From: DASSUW01 sp036257565
GTDB lineage: Bacteria; Actinomycetota; Thermoleophilia; Solirubrobacterales; Solirubrobacteraceae
Length of the DNA stretch: 64,000 nucleotides
Assembly: GCA_036257565.1 (NCBI GenBank)
Contig: DATAFH010000039.1
Location: 1-64,000, forward strand
Direction: 5' to 3'
Part shown: one piece after another, positions 19,838 through 29,752 of the stretch
How positions within the stretch are numbered: the first letter of the stretch is position 1
Layout of the letters: each line of letters begins with the position of its first letter
Notes under the pieces: model-generated
Told to the model about the DNA's origin: nothing
Databases searched by the model: none
Seen by the model: the letters and a program-made list of their open reading frames with translations, nothing else
Program-made: the position numbers and the translations under genes

Positions 19838-20458
19838 ACCCCTGCAGTTGTGGTACCCACTCCCCGTGGGCCTCGAGCAGCTCGTCGACGAGCCGCTCGA
19901 TCTCGTCGAGCGACAGCTCGGCGGCGGTGTGCGGGTCGAGCATCGCCGCGTGGTACACCGGCTCTCGGCGCGCGGTCAGCGCCGCCTCGACGGTCAGCCC
20001 CTGCAACGTTGACATTCGTCTGCATGAGCGCGGCCAGGTGGCGGGGCAGCGCCCCCGACCGGCTCCGGCGCGATGCCGCCGGTACCGGCCACGCACGGCA
20101 CCTCGACGCAGCAGTCGGCCGGCAGGTTGTCGATCAGCAGCCCGCCGTCGCTGCCGTTCGGGACGTTGCCGTTGAAGCGGAACGGCTCCCCGGTCTCGCA
20201 CGCCGCGATGATGTCCGCCGGCGCGCTCGCCGCCGAGGTCGACCTCATCGGCGGGCACGCCGTGGTCGGCCGCCAGCCCGGCCGCCGTGTGCTGGACGGA
20301 GTGGCAGAGCCCGACCGTGCGGATCGGGCTCGCGTCCGCGACCGCCCAGCAGCGCGAACGTCGTGCTGTCGCGCAGCGCGGGCTCGTCGACGACGTCGCC
20401 GATCAGGTTGCGCGTGAAGACGGTCGAACCCGGCGCCGATGAACGCGATCCGCGGCAT
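19838..20458 (-). pseudogene. Remnant of a GH4 alpha-galactosidase/glucosidase
   Basis: Pieces of a family-4 NAD-dependent glycosidase occur in order but in several frames. They are MPRIAFIGAG (Rossmann start, ATG at 20458), TRNLIGDVVDEPAL, the metal-site motif GLCHSVQ, FNGNVPNGSDGGLLIDNLPA, CCVEVPCVAGTGG, and a C-terminal ALTARREPVYHAAMLDPHTA. About 620 bp remain of roughly 1300, so internal segments are gone as well as frames broken. It adjoins the pullulanase start, with which it may once have formed a sugar-utilisation operon. Confidence 0.8.
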
Positions 20459-20528
20459 GGGCACGCGCAAGATAAAGGGTGCGGCCTCCCGTACGGGAAT
20501 CCCTGCGCCCCTTGCATACGATGGCTGC

Positions 20529-21515
20529 GTGCCAGGTTCGGAGGCGATCGTCAACGAGGCACGAGCCATCGAGCTCGACCTCGAGGCCCATCGGCGGGAA
20601 TTGACGGGCTACTGCTACCGCATGCTCGGCTCAGGCGCCGACGCCGAGGATGCCGTCCAGGAGACGATGGTGCGCGCGTGGCGTGCCATCGACAAGCTCG
20701 ACGCCCCCGGCGCGCTGCGGTCGTGGCTGTACCGGATCGCCACCAACGTCTGCCTCGACATGCTCAGCGGCGCCCAGCGCCGCGCCCAGCCGATCGACCT
20801 CGGGCCCGCCTCGACCGCCGAGTCCGCGCTCCCCGCCAAGCTCGGCGAGGAGATCTGGGTCCAGCCCGTCCCCGACGCGCGCGTGCTGCCCGAGTCCGGC
20901 GACCCGGCCGAGCTGGCCGCGGCGCGCGAGACCGTCAGGCTGGCCTTCGTGGCCGCCCTCCAGCACCTGCCGCCTCGCCAGCGCGCGGTGCTGATCCTGT
21001 GCGAGGTGCTGCGCTGGAAGGCGAGCGAGGCGGCCGACCTGCTCGGCACCACCACCGCGGGCGTCAACAGCGCGCTGCAGCGCGCGCGGGCGACGCTCGA
21101 TGCCGCCGAGCTCGACACGGCGGGTGCCGCGGCGGCCGACTCCGAGGCCGAGCAGGAGCTGCTCGACCGCTACGTCGACGCGTTCGAGCGCTACGACATG
21201 GAGGCGCTGGTCGCGCTCCTGCACGACGACGCCACCTTCTCCATGCCGCCCTACCCGCTGTGGCTGCGCGGCCCGAGTCAGGTGAGGGCGTGGTTGTTGG
21301 GAAAAGGGATCGGCTGTCGCGGCTCGCGGGTCCTGAAGGTCGCGGCCAACGGCAGCCCCGCCTTTGCCACGTACCGACCTAGCGGCCCCGGAGTGCACGA
21401 GCCGTTCGCGCTCGTCGTGATGCAGGTGTCCGACGGCCGCATCTCCGACCTCTGTCACTTCCTTTATCCCGAGCTGTTCGAGGTCTTCGGCCTGCCGATG
21501 CGGCTCGAGGGCTGA
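20529..21515 (+). CDS. ECF sigma factor with C-terminal SnoaL-like domain
   Basis: 328 residues from GTG at 20529. Sigma region 2 is visible in LTGYCYRMLGSGADAEDAVQ and RSWLYRIATNVCLDML, region 4 in LQHLPPRQRAVLILCEVLRW and ASEAADLLGTTTAGVNSALQ. Residues about 215-328 form a SnoaL/NTF2-like domain (LLDRYVDAFERYDMEALVAL onward), the layout of the SigG-like ECF group in which the C-terminal domain replaces an anti-sigma factor as regulator. Its regulon cannot be read from the window. Confidence 0.88.
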   Translation: MPGSEAIVNEARAIELDLEAHRRELTGYCYRMLGSGADAEDAVQETMVRAWRAIDKLDAPGALRSWLYRIATNVCLDMLSGAQRRAQPIDLGPASTAESALPAKLGEEIWVQPVPDARVLPESGDPAELAAARETVRLAFVAALQHLPPRQRAVLILCEVLRWKASEAADLLGTTTAGVNSALQRARATLDAAELDTAGAAAADSEAEQELLDRYVDAFERYDMEALVALLHDDATFSMPPYPLWLRGPSQVRAWLLGKGIGCRGSRVLKVAANGSPAFATYRPSGPGVHEPFALVVMQVSDGRISDLCHFLYPELFEVFGLPMRLEG

Positions 21516-21560
21516 CGCTCGCACTTGCCGGGCACTCGCCTGGCGCGGTATGACTCGCAT

Positions 21561-21806
21561 GTGGAGAAGCCGCGGAACCGGCGGATCTGGCACGCGGAGG
21601 CGGACCGGCTGTGCGACATGCTCGACGAGGCGGGCGCGTGGCAGACCGCCGTGCGCATCCGCGTCACCCGCGGACGGGCGCTCGACCACCGGCCCGAGGG
21701 CTCGGCGTTCGACTACCGCCCCGCGCCGGACGACACGCCGCCGCTCGACGCCGCGCTCGCCGTGCTGCGGCACCGGCGCCTGGAGCGCCTCGGGCCCGGC
21801 GAGTAG
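21561..21806 (+). CDS. Small hypothetical protein
   Basis: 81 residues from GTG at 21561, or a few more from TTG at 21525. Rich in Arg, Asp and Ala (RRIWHAEADRLCDMLDEAGA), no membrane segment or cysteine pair. It lies 46 bases after the ECF sigma gene and 31 bases before a secreted-protein gene. I do not recognise the family. Confidence 0.4.
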   Translation: MEKPRNRRIWHAEADRLCDMLDEAGAWQTAVRIRVTRGRALDHRPEGSAFDYRPAPDDTPPLDAALAVLRHRRLERLGPGE

Positions 21807-21836
21807 CGGCTGGTCCGCGCGCTACGTTTCCGCGCC

Positions 21837-22349
21837 ATGCGAAACCGACTGCTTCTCGCGCTGCCGCTGACGCTGGCGATCGCCCTCGCGGCTCCCGCGT
21901 CCGCCCAGTCGCCCGGCTTCACGCCCGGCGTCTCGAAGATCCGGCTCAACGGCATCGGCAAGGTGTTCACGGGCATGACGATCAAGAAGGCCCGGGAGGC
22001 GGCGGGCAGCATGCCGCTGCGCCGTTCGCGCGTCGGCGAGTGCGTGTACCTGGTGACCGGGCCGAACGACGGCTCGGGCCCGACCCTGCGCTTCCACAAC
22101 GGCCGCCTGCGGCAGGTGCACGTCGGCCGCTCCGGCTATGCGACCCGGCGCGGCGTCGAGGTCGGCGACCGCGTGCGCAAGGTCGTGCGCCGGTACAAGC
22201 ACCTGAGCAGCCGCCCCAACCTCGGCGGTGGGCGCGACCTGATCTACAAGAAGGGCAAGCGCCGGCTGATCTTCTCGGTCGGCCAGGGCACGGTGTTCGG
22301 CATCGCCGGCGGCCGCGCCCCCTGGGTGCTGTGGCAGGAGTGCGTCTGA
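21837..22349 (+). CDS. Secreted hypothetical protein
   Basis: 170 residues with a clear signal peptide (LLLALPLTLAIALAAPASAQ). The mature part has a repeated-strand look (LRFHNGRLRQVHVG, YKHLSSRPNLGGGRDLIYKK, LIFSVGQGTVFGIAGGRAP) and two cysteines, C65 in VGECVYLV and the penultimate residue (WQECV), which could pair. Related small exported proteins occur in Solirubrobacterales-type genomes. Function unknown. Confidence 0.7.
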   Translation: MRNRLLLALPLTLAIALAAPASAQSPGFTPGVSKIRLNGIGKVFTGMTIKKAREAAGSMPLRRSRVGECVYLVTGPNDGSGPTLRFHNGRLRQVHVGRSGYATRRGVEVGDRVRKVVRRYKHLSSRPNLGGGRDLIYKKGKRRLIFSVGQGTVFGIAGGRAPWVLWQECV

Positions 22350-22421
22350 GCGCAGACTAGGGACGGGACTGGTCACCCGCCCGATTCGATTGCCCGGCGG
22401 GCGCCCGTAGCGTCGCCGGGC

Positions 22422-23083
22422 ATGAATTCGACCTCCAGCTTCGACGCCGTCCTGTTCGATCTCGACGGCGTCCTGACCTCGACCGCCGCGCTGCACGCGA
22501 CGGCCTGGAAGCGCACGTTCGACGCCATGCTGGGCCATTGGGGCCAGGATCCGTTCGGCCTCGAGCGCGACCATCTCGACCACGTCGACGGCAGGCCGCG
22601 AGCTGCCGGCGTCCGCGACTTCCTCGCCTCGCGCGGCATCACGCTCGACGACGCGTCGGTGCGGACGATCGCCGCCTCACCGCCACGCTGCTCGTGCAGG
22701 GCTGGCTCGACGTGGTGGGCGGCAACTGGGCGGCCAACGTGGCCGTGCTCAGCCTGATGGTGCTCGCCATCTCGGCGGCGATCGCCGGCCTCGAGGCGCT
22801 CATGGGCAAGGCCGGCCTCGCCCTCGGCGCGCTCACCATGGTGTGCGTCGGCAACCCGTTCTCCGGCGCCGCCGTGGGGCCGCACATGCTTCCCGAGCCC
22901 GCCGGACTGATCGGGCAGCTGCTGCCGCCCGGGGCCGGCAGCAACGCGCTGCGCAGCACCGGGTACTTCGACGGCGCCGCGGTGGGCGGCCACCTCGCGG
23001 TGCTCGCCGTCTGGGCGCTCGCCGGGCTTGCGCTGCTGGCGGTGGCCGCCGTGCGGGCCCGGCGCCCCGTGCTCCCCGCGTGA
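22422..23083 (+). pseudogene. Chimera: HAD phosphatase start joined to ABC-permease-like end
   Basis: The first 80 or so codons are a HAD-family beta-phosphoglucomutase-like start (FDAVLFDLDGVLTSTAALHA, with nucleophile DxD), the kind found in maltose/trehalose phosphorylase clusters. Near 22676 the homology switches to another frame and another protein: a membrane protein end with LLVQGWLDVVGGNWAANVAV, VCVGNPFSGAAVG and SNALRSTGYFDGAAVGGHLA, like DUF3533/YhgE-type permeases. The parts are out of frame and both incomplete, so neither functions. A deletion between two genes explains it. Confidence 0.75.
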
Positions 23084-23090
23084 CCGCGAC

Positions 23091-23124
23091 CCGAGCCCCC
23101 GGTTGCCTGCATCCGGGGGCTCGG
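23091..23124. terminator. Strong 12-bp hairpin before the BTAD regulator gene
   Basis: CCGAGCCCCCGG and CCGGGGGCTCGG are perfectly complementary with a 10-base loop, followed by TTAGTCTCGCTT, which is T-containing but not a clean T-run. It lies between the permease remnant and the regulator gene; terminator is the most likely role. Confidence 0.65.
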
Positions 23125-23160
23125 TTAGTCTCGCTTCACCAAGAAGGAGGCGGGACGCGC

Positions 23161-26100
23161 GTGGCAACCCCGCAAGTGACGATCGAACTGTGCGGCCAGC
23201 TCGCGGTTACCGTCGACGGGCGGCGATGCGAAGGAGCGCTCCCCGGCCGGCAGGGCCGCCTCGCCGTCGCCTGCCTGGCGCTGAGCCGGCCGCATCCCGT
23301 GACGCGCGAGCGGTTGATCGCGGCGCTGTGGGGGGAGGACGCTCCCGCAAGCCAGTCGCAGGCGCTCAACGTCGTGCTCTCCAAGCTGCGGCGAGCGCTG
23401 GGGCCGGACGTGTTGCTCAACGCCGGCGAGCGGGCCGTCGAGATCACGCCGGGCGCCGAGGTCGACCTCGACGGGGCCCAGCCGGCGCTCGAGGCCGCCT
23501 TCGCGGCGCGCGACCGCGCCGACTGGCGCGCCGTGGTCGAGGCGGCCGGGCGCGTCGAGGCGCTCGCCGACGCGGGCCTGCTTCCGGGTTACGAGGCGCC
23601 GTGGCTCGAGGACCCGCGCCGCCGGCTCGAGGAGCTCGGCCTGCAGGCGCGCGAGCTGCGCGGCGACGCGGGGCTCGCCTTGGGCGGGGCCGAGCTGGCA
23701 GCGGCCGAGCGCGCGGCTCAGGAGCTCGTCGACCGCGCACCATTCCGGGAGAGCGGGCATCTGCTGCTGATGCGCGTGCGCGAGGCCCAGGGCAACCTCG
23801 CCGAGGCGCTGCGGGTGCACGAGCGCCTGCGGACGCTGCTGCGCGACGAGCTCGGGGTCGCGCCGGGCCCGCAGGTGCAGGCCGAGTTCGAGCGCATGCT
23901 CAAGGCCGAGCAGGTGGCGCCGCCGCCGACTCCTACGACGCCGGCGGCGCCCGAGCCCGAGGCCGCGCAGCGTTTCTTCGCCACGCGCAGCGGGGCGGCG
24001 TTTGTGGGCCGGCGGGCGGAGCTCGAGCGGCTGCGCCAGCACTTCGACCTCGCCGTCCAGGGCGGCCGGCGGCTCGTGCTGCTCGAGGGCGAGCCGGGGA
24101 TCGGCAAGACCCGGCTGGCGCTGCAGTTCATGGAGGCGTGCGAGGCGGGCGGCGCGCTCGCCCTCTATGGCCGCTGCGACGCCGAGACGCTCGTGCCCTA
24201 CCAGCCGTTCGTCGAGGCGCTGCGCCGCTACGTCGCCCGCGTGCCCGCCGCCGTGCGCTCGTGGAGCCCGGAGCTGGCCCGCGTGGTGCCCGAGGTGCCG
24301 GCCAGCGGCGATACCGATGACGACCGCTACCGGCTGTTCGAAGCGGTCGCCGACGTCCTCAGCGACATCGCTCACGTCCAGCCGGTGGTGCTCGTGCTCG
24401 ACGACCTGCACTGGGCCGACATACCGACGCTGCTGATGCTGCGCCAGATGGTGCGGGCGACCGAGCGGTCACCCCTGCTGATCGTCGCGAGCTTCCGCGA
24501 CACCGAGCGGCCAGTGGCGCTCGTCGACATGCTCGTGCAGCTGCGGCGCGAGCAGTTCTTCGAGACGATCGCGCTGAGCGGGCTCGACGAGGCCGACTCC
24601 GATCGCCTGATCGGCGAGTTCGGTCCGAGCGACTTCCCCGCCCACGTCGGACGCATGCTGTGGGAGGAGACCCGCGGCAACCCGTTCTTCCTCGAGGAGA
24701 TGGTCCGTCAGCTGGGACAGGGCAACGGCACGCTCGCGCTGCCCGAGGGCATCCGCGAGGTGATCGGGCGCCGGCTCGCCACGCTGTCCGACCGCACGAG
24801 CCAGGTGCTGACCACGGCGGCCGTCATGGGCCGCGAGTTCCGCGTCGAGGTGCTGGAGGCGCTCGGGCCGCACGATGAGGACGAGTTCGACGACGTTGTC
24901 GACGAGGGGGTGGCGGCGCACGTGATCGCGGAGGTGCCCGGCGTCTACGGCCGCTGCAGCTTCACCCACAGCCTGATCCGCCAGACGCTCTACGACGGGC
25001 TGACCGGCACGCGGCGGGCGCGGCTGCATCTGCGCGTCGGCGAGGCGCTCGAGCGGCTCGAGGGCTCCGCGCCCGAGCCGCCGCTCGCCGAGCTCGCGCA
25101 CCACTTCTCGCTCGCCCCGCCCGCGCGCGGCGCGCCGCGCGCGGTCGAGTACGCCGAGCGGGCGGCCCGCCACGCCACGGAGATCCTCGCCTACGAGGAG
25201 GCGGCGCGGCTGTACCAGGTCGCGCTCGAGTCGCTCGCGGCCGCCGGGCTCGACGGCGAGCGCCGCTGCGCCCTGCTGCTCGCGTGTGGCGACGCGCAGA
25301 CGAAGGCGGGCGACGCCGGCGGCGCGCGGGCGACGTTCCGCCAGGCCGCCGACGCGGCGCGCCGGCTCGGCTCCCCGCGGTTGCTGGCCCAGGCGGCGCT
25401 GGGCTACGGCTCCGCGGGCCAGATGGCCGGCGGCATGCACGACGAGGAGGGCGTCGCCCTGCTCGAGGAGGCGCTGGCGGCGGTCGGCGAGGGCGACGAT
25501 CCGCTGCGCGCCCGGCTGCTCGCCCGCCTGGCGATCGATCTCAGCTTCTCCGACGAGCGCCAGCGGCGGGCGGAGCTCAGCGGCGAGGCGGTGGAGATCG
25601 CGCGCCGGGTCGGCGACACGAGCGGCCTCGGGTTCGCCCTCGTGGCGCGCCACTGGTCGCTGTGGGGGCCCCAGAACGTGCAGGAGCGCCTGCAGGCGGC
25701 CAACGACCTGCTCGGCCTCGCGCAGACGTCGGGCGACGAGCGACTCGCCATGCAGGGCCACCGCTGGCGCATGATCGACCTGCTCGAGCTCGGGGAGATC
25801 GACGCCGTCGACGTGGAGATCGACGCCTACGCGCAGATCGCCACGCGCCGCCAGCGGGTGACGGACGCCCTCTACGTGCATATCTATCGCGCCATGCGCT
25901 ACCTGCTGGCCGGTGACTTCGACCGCGCGGACGAGGAGAGCCGCGAGGCACTGCGGCTCGGCGAGCGGGTGCAGGACCCGAACGCCGGCAGCGCCACGCT
26001 GCTGCAGACCTTCGCCCTGCGGCGCGAGCGCGGCGGCCTCGAGCGGATCGAGGGCGCGATCCGCCACTACGCCGAGAGCTACGCGACGATCCCCGGCTGG

Positions 26101-26652
26101 TACTGCGTGCTGTCGCTGCTGCAGGCCGAGAGCGGCCGGCACGACGAGGCGCGCGAGACCGTCGAGGGGTTCGCCAGCGAGGACTTCCGGGGCCTGCCGC
26201 TCGACGGCATCTGGCTCGGAGCGGTCGCCCACCTGGCCGAGACGACCGCCGTACTCGCCGACCCCACGCACGCGGCGGCGCTGTACGACCTGCTCGAGCC
26301 CTACGCCGACCGCAACATCGCGATCGGCTGGGCCTCGACGTGCATGGGCTCGGCCTCGCGCCATCTCGGGCTGCTGGCCGGCGTGCTCGGGCGCCGCGAC
26401 GAGGCCGTCGCGCACTTCGACGTCGCGCTGGCCATGAACGAGCGCATGCGCGCGCACCCGCTGGTCGCCCGCACGCAGGTCGAGCTCGCGCGCGTGCTGC
26501 TGCGCGGCGACGGCCGCGGGCGCTTCACGCGCGACGAGGAGCGCGCGACCGCCGTGCTCGATGCGGGCGCGGCCGCAGCCGAGCGGCTCGGAATGTCGCG
26601 GCTCGCGGTGCTTGCCGAGCAGCTCCGCGCCGGCGCCGCGATCTCAGGCTGA
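23161..26652 (+). CDS. BTAD (SARP-like) AAA-ATPase transcriptional regulator
   Basis: 1163 residues from GTG at 23161, with AAGAAGGAGG shortly upstream. N-terminal winged helix (VTRERLIAALWGEDAP, SQALNVVLSKLRRALG), then a bacterial transcriptional activation domain (ESGHLLLMRVREAQGNLAEA) to about residue 250, then an AAA module with Walker A GEPGIGKTRLA and Walker B VLVLDDLHWAD. The C-terminal half is alpha-helical TPR-like repeats. Such large activators integrate ATP binding with DNA binding and often control secondary or sugar metabolism. Its target is not evident. Confidence 0.88.
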   Translation: MATPQVTIELCGQLAVTVDGRRCEGALPGRQGRLAVACLALSRPHPVTRERLIAALWGEDAPASQSQALNVVLSKLRRALGPDVLLNAGERAVEITPGAEVDLDGAQPALEAAFAARDRADWRAVVEAAGRVEALADAGLLPGYEAPWLEDPRRRLEELGLQARELRGDAGLALGGAELAAAERAAQELVDRAPFRESGHLLLMRVREAQGNLAEALRVHERLRTLLRDELGVAPGPQVQAEFERMLKAEQVAPPPTPTTPAAPEPEAAQRFFATRSGAAFVGRRAELERLRQHFDLAVQGGRRLVLLEGEPGIGKTRLALQFMEACEAGGALALYGRCDAETLVPYQPFVEALRRYVARVPAAVRSWSPELARVVPEVPASGDTDDDRYRLFEAVADVLSDIAHVQPVVLVLDDLHWADIPTLLMLRQMVRATERSPLLIVASFRDTERPVALVDMLVQLRREQFFETIALSGLDEADSDRLIGEFGPSDFPAHVGRMLWEETRGNPFFLEEMVRQLGQGNGTLALPEGIREVIGRRLATLSDRTSQVLTTAAVMGREFRVEVLEALGPHDEDEFDDVVDEGVAAHVIAEVPGVYGRCSFTHSLIRQTLYDGLTGTRRARLHLRVGEALERLEGSAPEPPLAELAHHFSLAPPARGAPRAVEYAERAARHATEILAYEEAARLYQVALESLAAAGLDGERRCALLLACGDAQTKAGDAGGARATFRQAADAARRLGSPRLLAQAALGYGSAGQMAGGMHDEEGVALLEEALAAVGEGDDPLRARLLARLAIDLSFSDERQRRAELSGEAVEIARRVGDTSGLGFALVARHWSLWGPQNVQERLQAANDLLGLAQTSGDERLAMQGHRWRMIDLLELGEIDAVDVEIDAYAQIATRRQRVTDALYVHIYRAMRYLLAGDFDRADEESREALRLGERVQDPNAGSATLLQTFALRRERGGLERIEGAIRHYAESYATIPGWYCVLSLLQAESGRHDEARETVEGFASEDFRGLPLDGIWLGAVAHLAETTAVLADPTHAAALYDLLEPYADRNIAIGWASTCMGSASRHLGLLAGVLGRRDEAVAHFDVALAMNERMRAHPLVARTQVELARVLLRGDGRGRFTRDEERATAVLDAGAAAAERLGMSRLAVLAEQLRAGAAISG

Positions 26653-26873
26653 GGCCGCGCGCTCGGGGCGGTCAGCACGCCGCGCAGGTGCGCGCGGGCT
26701 GCCAGGTGAGCCGCACGCCAGATCGACAGCCCGGCCGACGAGACCAGCGGGTCTCACGCCGCGCCGAGCGACAGCGGGAGCGTCCGCGACGCGCCGACCT
26801 CCCAGCCGGCGTCCCGACTCAGGCCGGCCGGTCGCTCGCCCATGGCGGCGACTCCACCAGCGGCGTCGCCGGC

Positions 26874-29644
26874 TCAGGCGGCGCGGCGTTCCGCCGCGTC
26901 GGCGGCCTGCAGTACGTGGGCGCGGCTCGCCACCTCGCCGACCGGCAGCGTCTCGCCCCAGTCGGCGTCGGCGTTGGCGCTTTCGGGCAGCCGGGCTGCC
27001 AGCGCCTGGGCGGTCGCGAAGAGCGCGAAGGCGGCGTCGACGTCGCCGCGCTCGCACAGCAGCTCGCCGAGCAGCAGCGAACCGGCCAGCTTGCTCGGCT
27101 TGCAGCCGGCCGCCGTGCGCAGGTGGCGTACCGCCTCGTCCTGGTCGCCGAGCTCGGTCATCACGCGGCCGGCCCACAGCCGCGACCAGGCCCAACCCTT
27201 CCCTCCCCCGGCGCCGAAGAGCGCGGCGGCGTGCTGGAAGCGCTCGGCCGCAGCCTCGAGCGCCTCGCGGCGCCGCTCCTCCTCGCGGCGCTCCTGGGCG
27301 ACGCTCCAGTGGCAGAAGCCGACCTTCCAGTGCAGGACGGGATCGTTCGGCGTCAGCCACAGCGTGTGCTGCCACGCCTCGAGCGCCTCCTCGAACTGCA
27401 GCAGCGCGAAGTGCGCCTTGCCGACTTCGCGGCGGGCGGTGGCGCTCAGCGGATCCTGCAGCTGGCCGCGCGTGGCCTCGGCCAGTGCATCCTGCGGCCG
27501 GCCGGCGTTGCGCAGCGCACGGGCGTGCTTGGCGTGCAGCGAGTGCTGCGCGATGCCCTGGGGCCGGTGCGCGGACAGCATGTCGATCACGGCGCCGTAC
27601 TCGCGCGCGGCGGCCGTCCACTTGCCGCGCCAGCCGAGCGTGCGCGCGAGTGCGATGTGCGCCTGCTCGCGCTCCCACTCGCGTCCGTCCCCGAAGGAGG
27701 CGCTGAGCCGGCGGAGCGCCGGCGTGTCGCGCCGCGCCATGGCGTCCTCGATCTTCGTGTGCAATGCCTGGAGCGCCTCGATGCGCTCCTGCTCGAGGCC
27801 GTCGCCGAGCCGCCCGTAGGCGCGCCCGAGCGTGTCGAGCGTCGTGTCGCGGAGCCGGACGGCCGCGGGCGGGTGGTGGAGCTCGAGCGTGCGGCGGTAG
27901 ACCGGGGCGAGCGCGTGCAGCGCGGCCTTGGCGCGCAGCCCTGCCTTCGCGCGCAGCGCAGCCCGCAGGTCCTCGTCGCGCTCGACCGCGGCCTCCGCGG
28001 CGTACGCGCCGGCGACCGACGCGCAGTAGACGGGGTTGTCGGGCTCGATCGTGAGGGCCGCCTCGAAGCACTCGCTCGCCGCGCGCCGCCGGCCGAGGTC
28101 GCCGAGCATCTGCCCGCGCACGTAGTGGATGGCGGCGCGGGTGGCGGTCGGGCCAGGTCGGCCGCGCGGCGGTACAGGCGGTCGGCGCGCGCCTGCCGGA
28201 CGCCGCGCCAGCCGGGTAGCTCCTTCTGCACGTGCGCGAGGTTGTCGAGCGCGGCGGCGAGGTTCGCCTTGGCGGCGGGGAGCGCGCTCTCGAGCACGGG
28301 CGGCGACGCGCACTCGGCGAAGCCCGCCGACCGCACGCGGCGCCAGGAGAGGACGACCGCGCGCCGGTGGCTGCGCTCGGCCGCCGGGCTGCGGCCGGCG
28401 CGCCGCAGCGCCATGCCCTTGAGATCGTGCGCCTGGGCGTGGCGCGGGTCGAGCTCCAGGACGCGGTCGCAGCGGCAGATCACGCAGTCGAGGAGGTCGC
28501 CGATCGCGTCGCGGTCGCTGATCGCCGACGTGCGCGCGAACTCGTGCACGGCGAGGGCATACACGGCCTCGGCACGATCCCGGTTGAGCGCGACCGCGCG
28601 ATCGAACGCGGCCACCGCCGCGTCGAGGCGGGCGGCGTGGCTCGCCTCCGGGTCGTCGCCGGCGCCGACGTAGTCGGAGGCCTGGGCTGCCTGCTGCTCG
28701 GTCTCGGCGAGCTTGCTGTAGACGACGCCGAGGTTGTAGAAGGCGAGGTCGAAGCGCTCGTCCTCGGCGATCGCCTGCAGCAGCTCGCCCTCGGCGAGCC
28801 GCAGGTTGCGGGCACGGTCGCGCGGCGTGCGGTGGCTCGCCCAGTACAGCTCGAGCGAGCGCGTGAACGAGCGCAGCGCGGTCGCGCGCACCGAGCCCCG
28901 GAGCGTGAGGTCGTTGAACATCCGCGCCGCAAGCTCGGGAACCGACGCGGCCGGCGTGTCCGCCTCGACGCGCCACTGGCGGCCGCCGCCCGGGCCGACG
29001 ACCTGCGCCGCGATGACCGCGCCGTCGCCCTCGGCGACATGGACGCTGCCCATGATCCGCGGGCCGCGCGCGAAGCGGCCGACAATGCCGAACAGGAAGC
29101 CGACCGGCAGGTTGATGCCGCCCACCTGGATCCGGCTCTCGGAGGCCACGGCGTCGTTCAGCGCCCCGGTCACGTCGTCGGCGCGGACCGACAGGAAGGA
29201 GCCCGGCTCCGTCCCCGTCGCGATCCCGCCGCGGCGCCGGACGCCGAGCGACATCGGAGTCGACAGCTGGTCGTTGACGCGGCCGTAGAGCTCGTGCAGG
29301 CGGCCGAGCTCGGCCACGAGCAGCGTGGCGAGTCCCTTGACCGCCTGGGGGTCGTCGTGCGTGAAGTCGACGAAGTCCTCGATCACGACGCGGTCGCGGG
29401 CCTGCCGGAGCCAGCGCCAGGCGAGCACGATGGCGGTCGCGGTGAGCACGTTCGTGAAGGTCAGCCAGTCGAGCAGGTACAGCGCGGCGGCGGCGATCGC
29501 GAGCCACCGGATCACCGGTCCCCAGCCGCTCGCGGTGAGGCGGTGCGCCGTCCCCAGGCCGCGGTGCGCGAGCAGCGAGAGGCGCCGCTCGGTGTGGACG
29601 AGCGCCTCCAGGAGGCCTCCCAGCCAGATCCGTGCTGCGGTCAT
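26874..29644 (-). pseudogene. Large membrane-anchored TPR protein, single frameshift
   Basis: Two ORF halves align end to end: from ATG at 29644 to about 28150 in one frame (two N-terminal hydrophobic segments near residues 45-80, then tetratricopeptide-like helices such as AFYNLGVVYSKLAE and VYALAVHEFART), and from there to 26874 in the next frame (YVRGQMLGDLGRRRAASECF, WKVGFCHWSVAQ, LLLGELLCERGDVDAAFALF). One base lost or gained near 28150 breaks about 920 codons. Both halves are free of stops, so the break is very recent or a sequence error. If intact it would be an inner-membrane scaffold; function unknown. Divergent from glgP. Confidence 0.7.
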
Positions 29645-29752
29645 GCCACCACCCTGCGCGCACGCGGTTGCAGCGACCGTACGGAGCGCTTGCTGACCGG
29701 TTTTCGACCATCGAACAGACGCTGCCGCGTCCGCATTCGCTACATATCAGGG

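Noticed and set aside
24469..26457. 662-codon minus ORF opposite the BTAD regulator
   Set aside because: No domain, composition of a shadow frame; plus strand carries Walker motifs.
26340..28673. 777-codon plus ORF opposite the TPR protein
   Set aside because: No domain; overlaps the end of the BTAD gene and the TPR repeats. Shadow of high-GC DNA.
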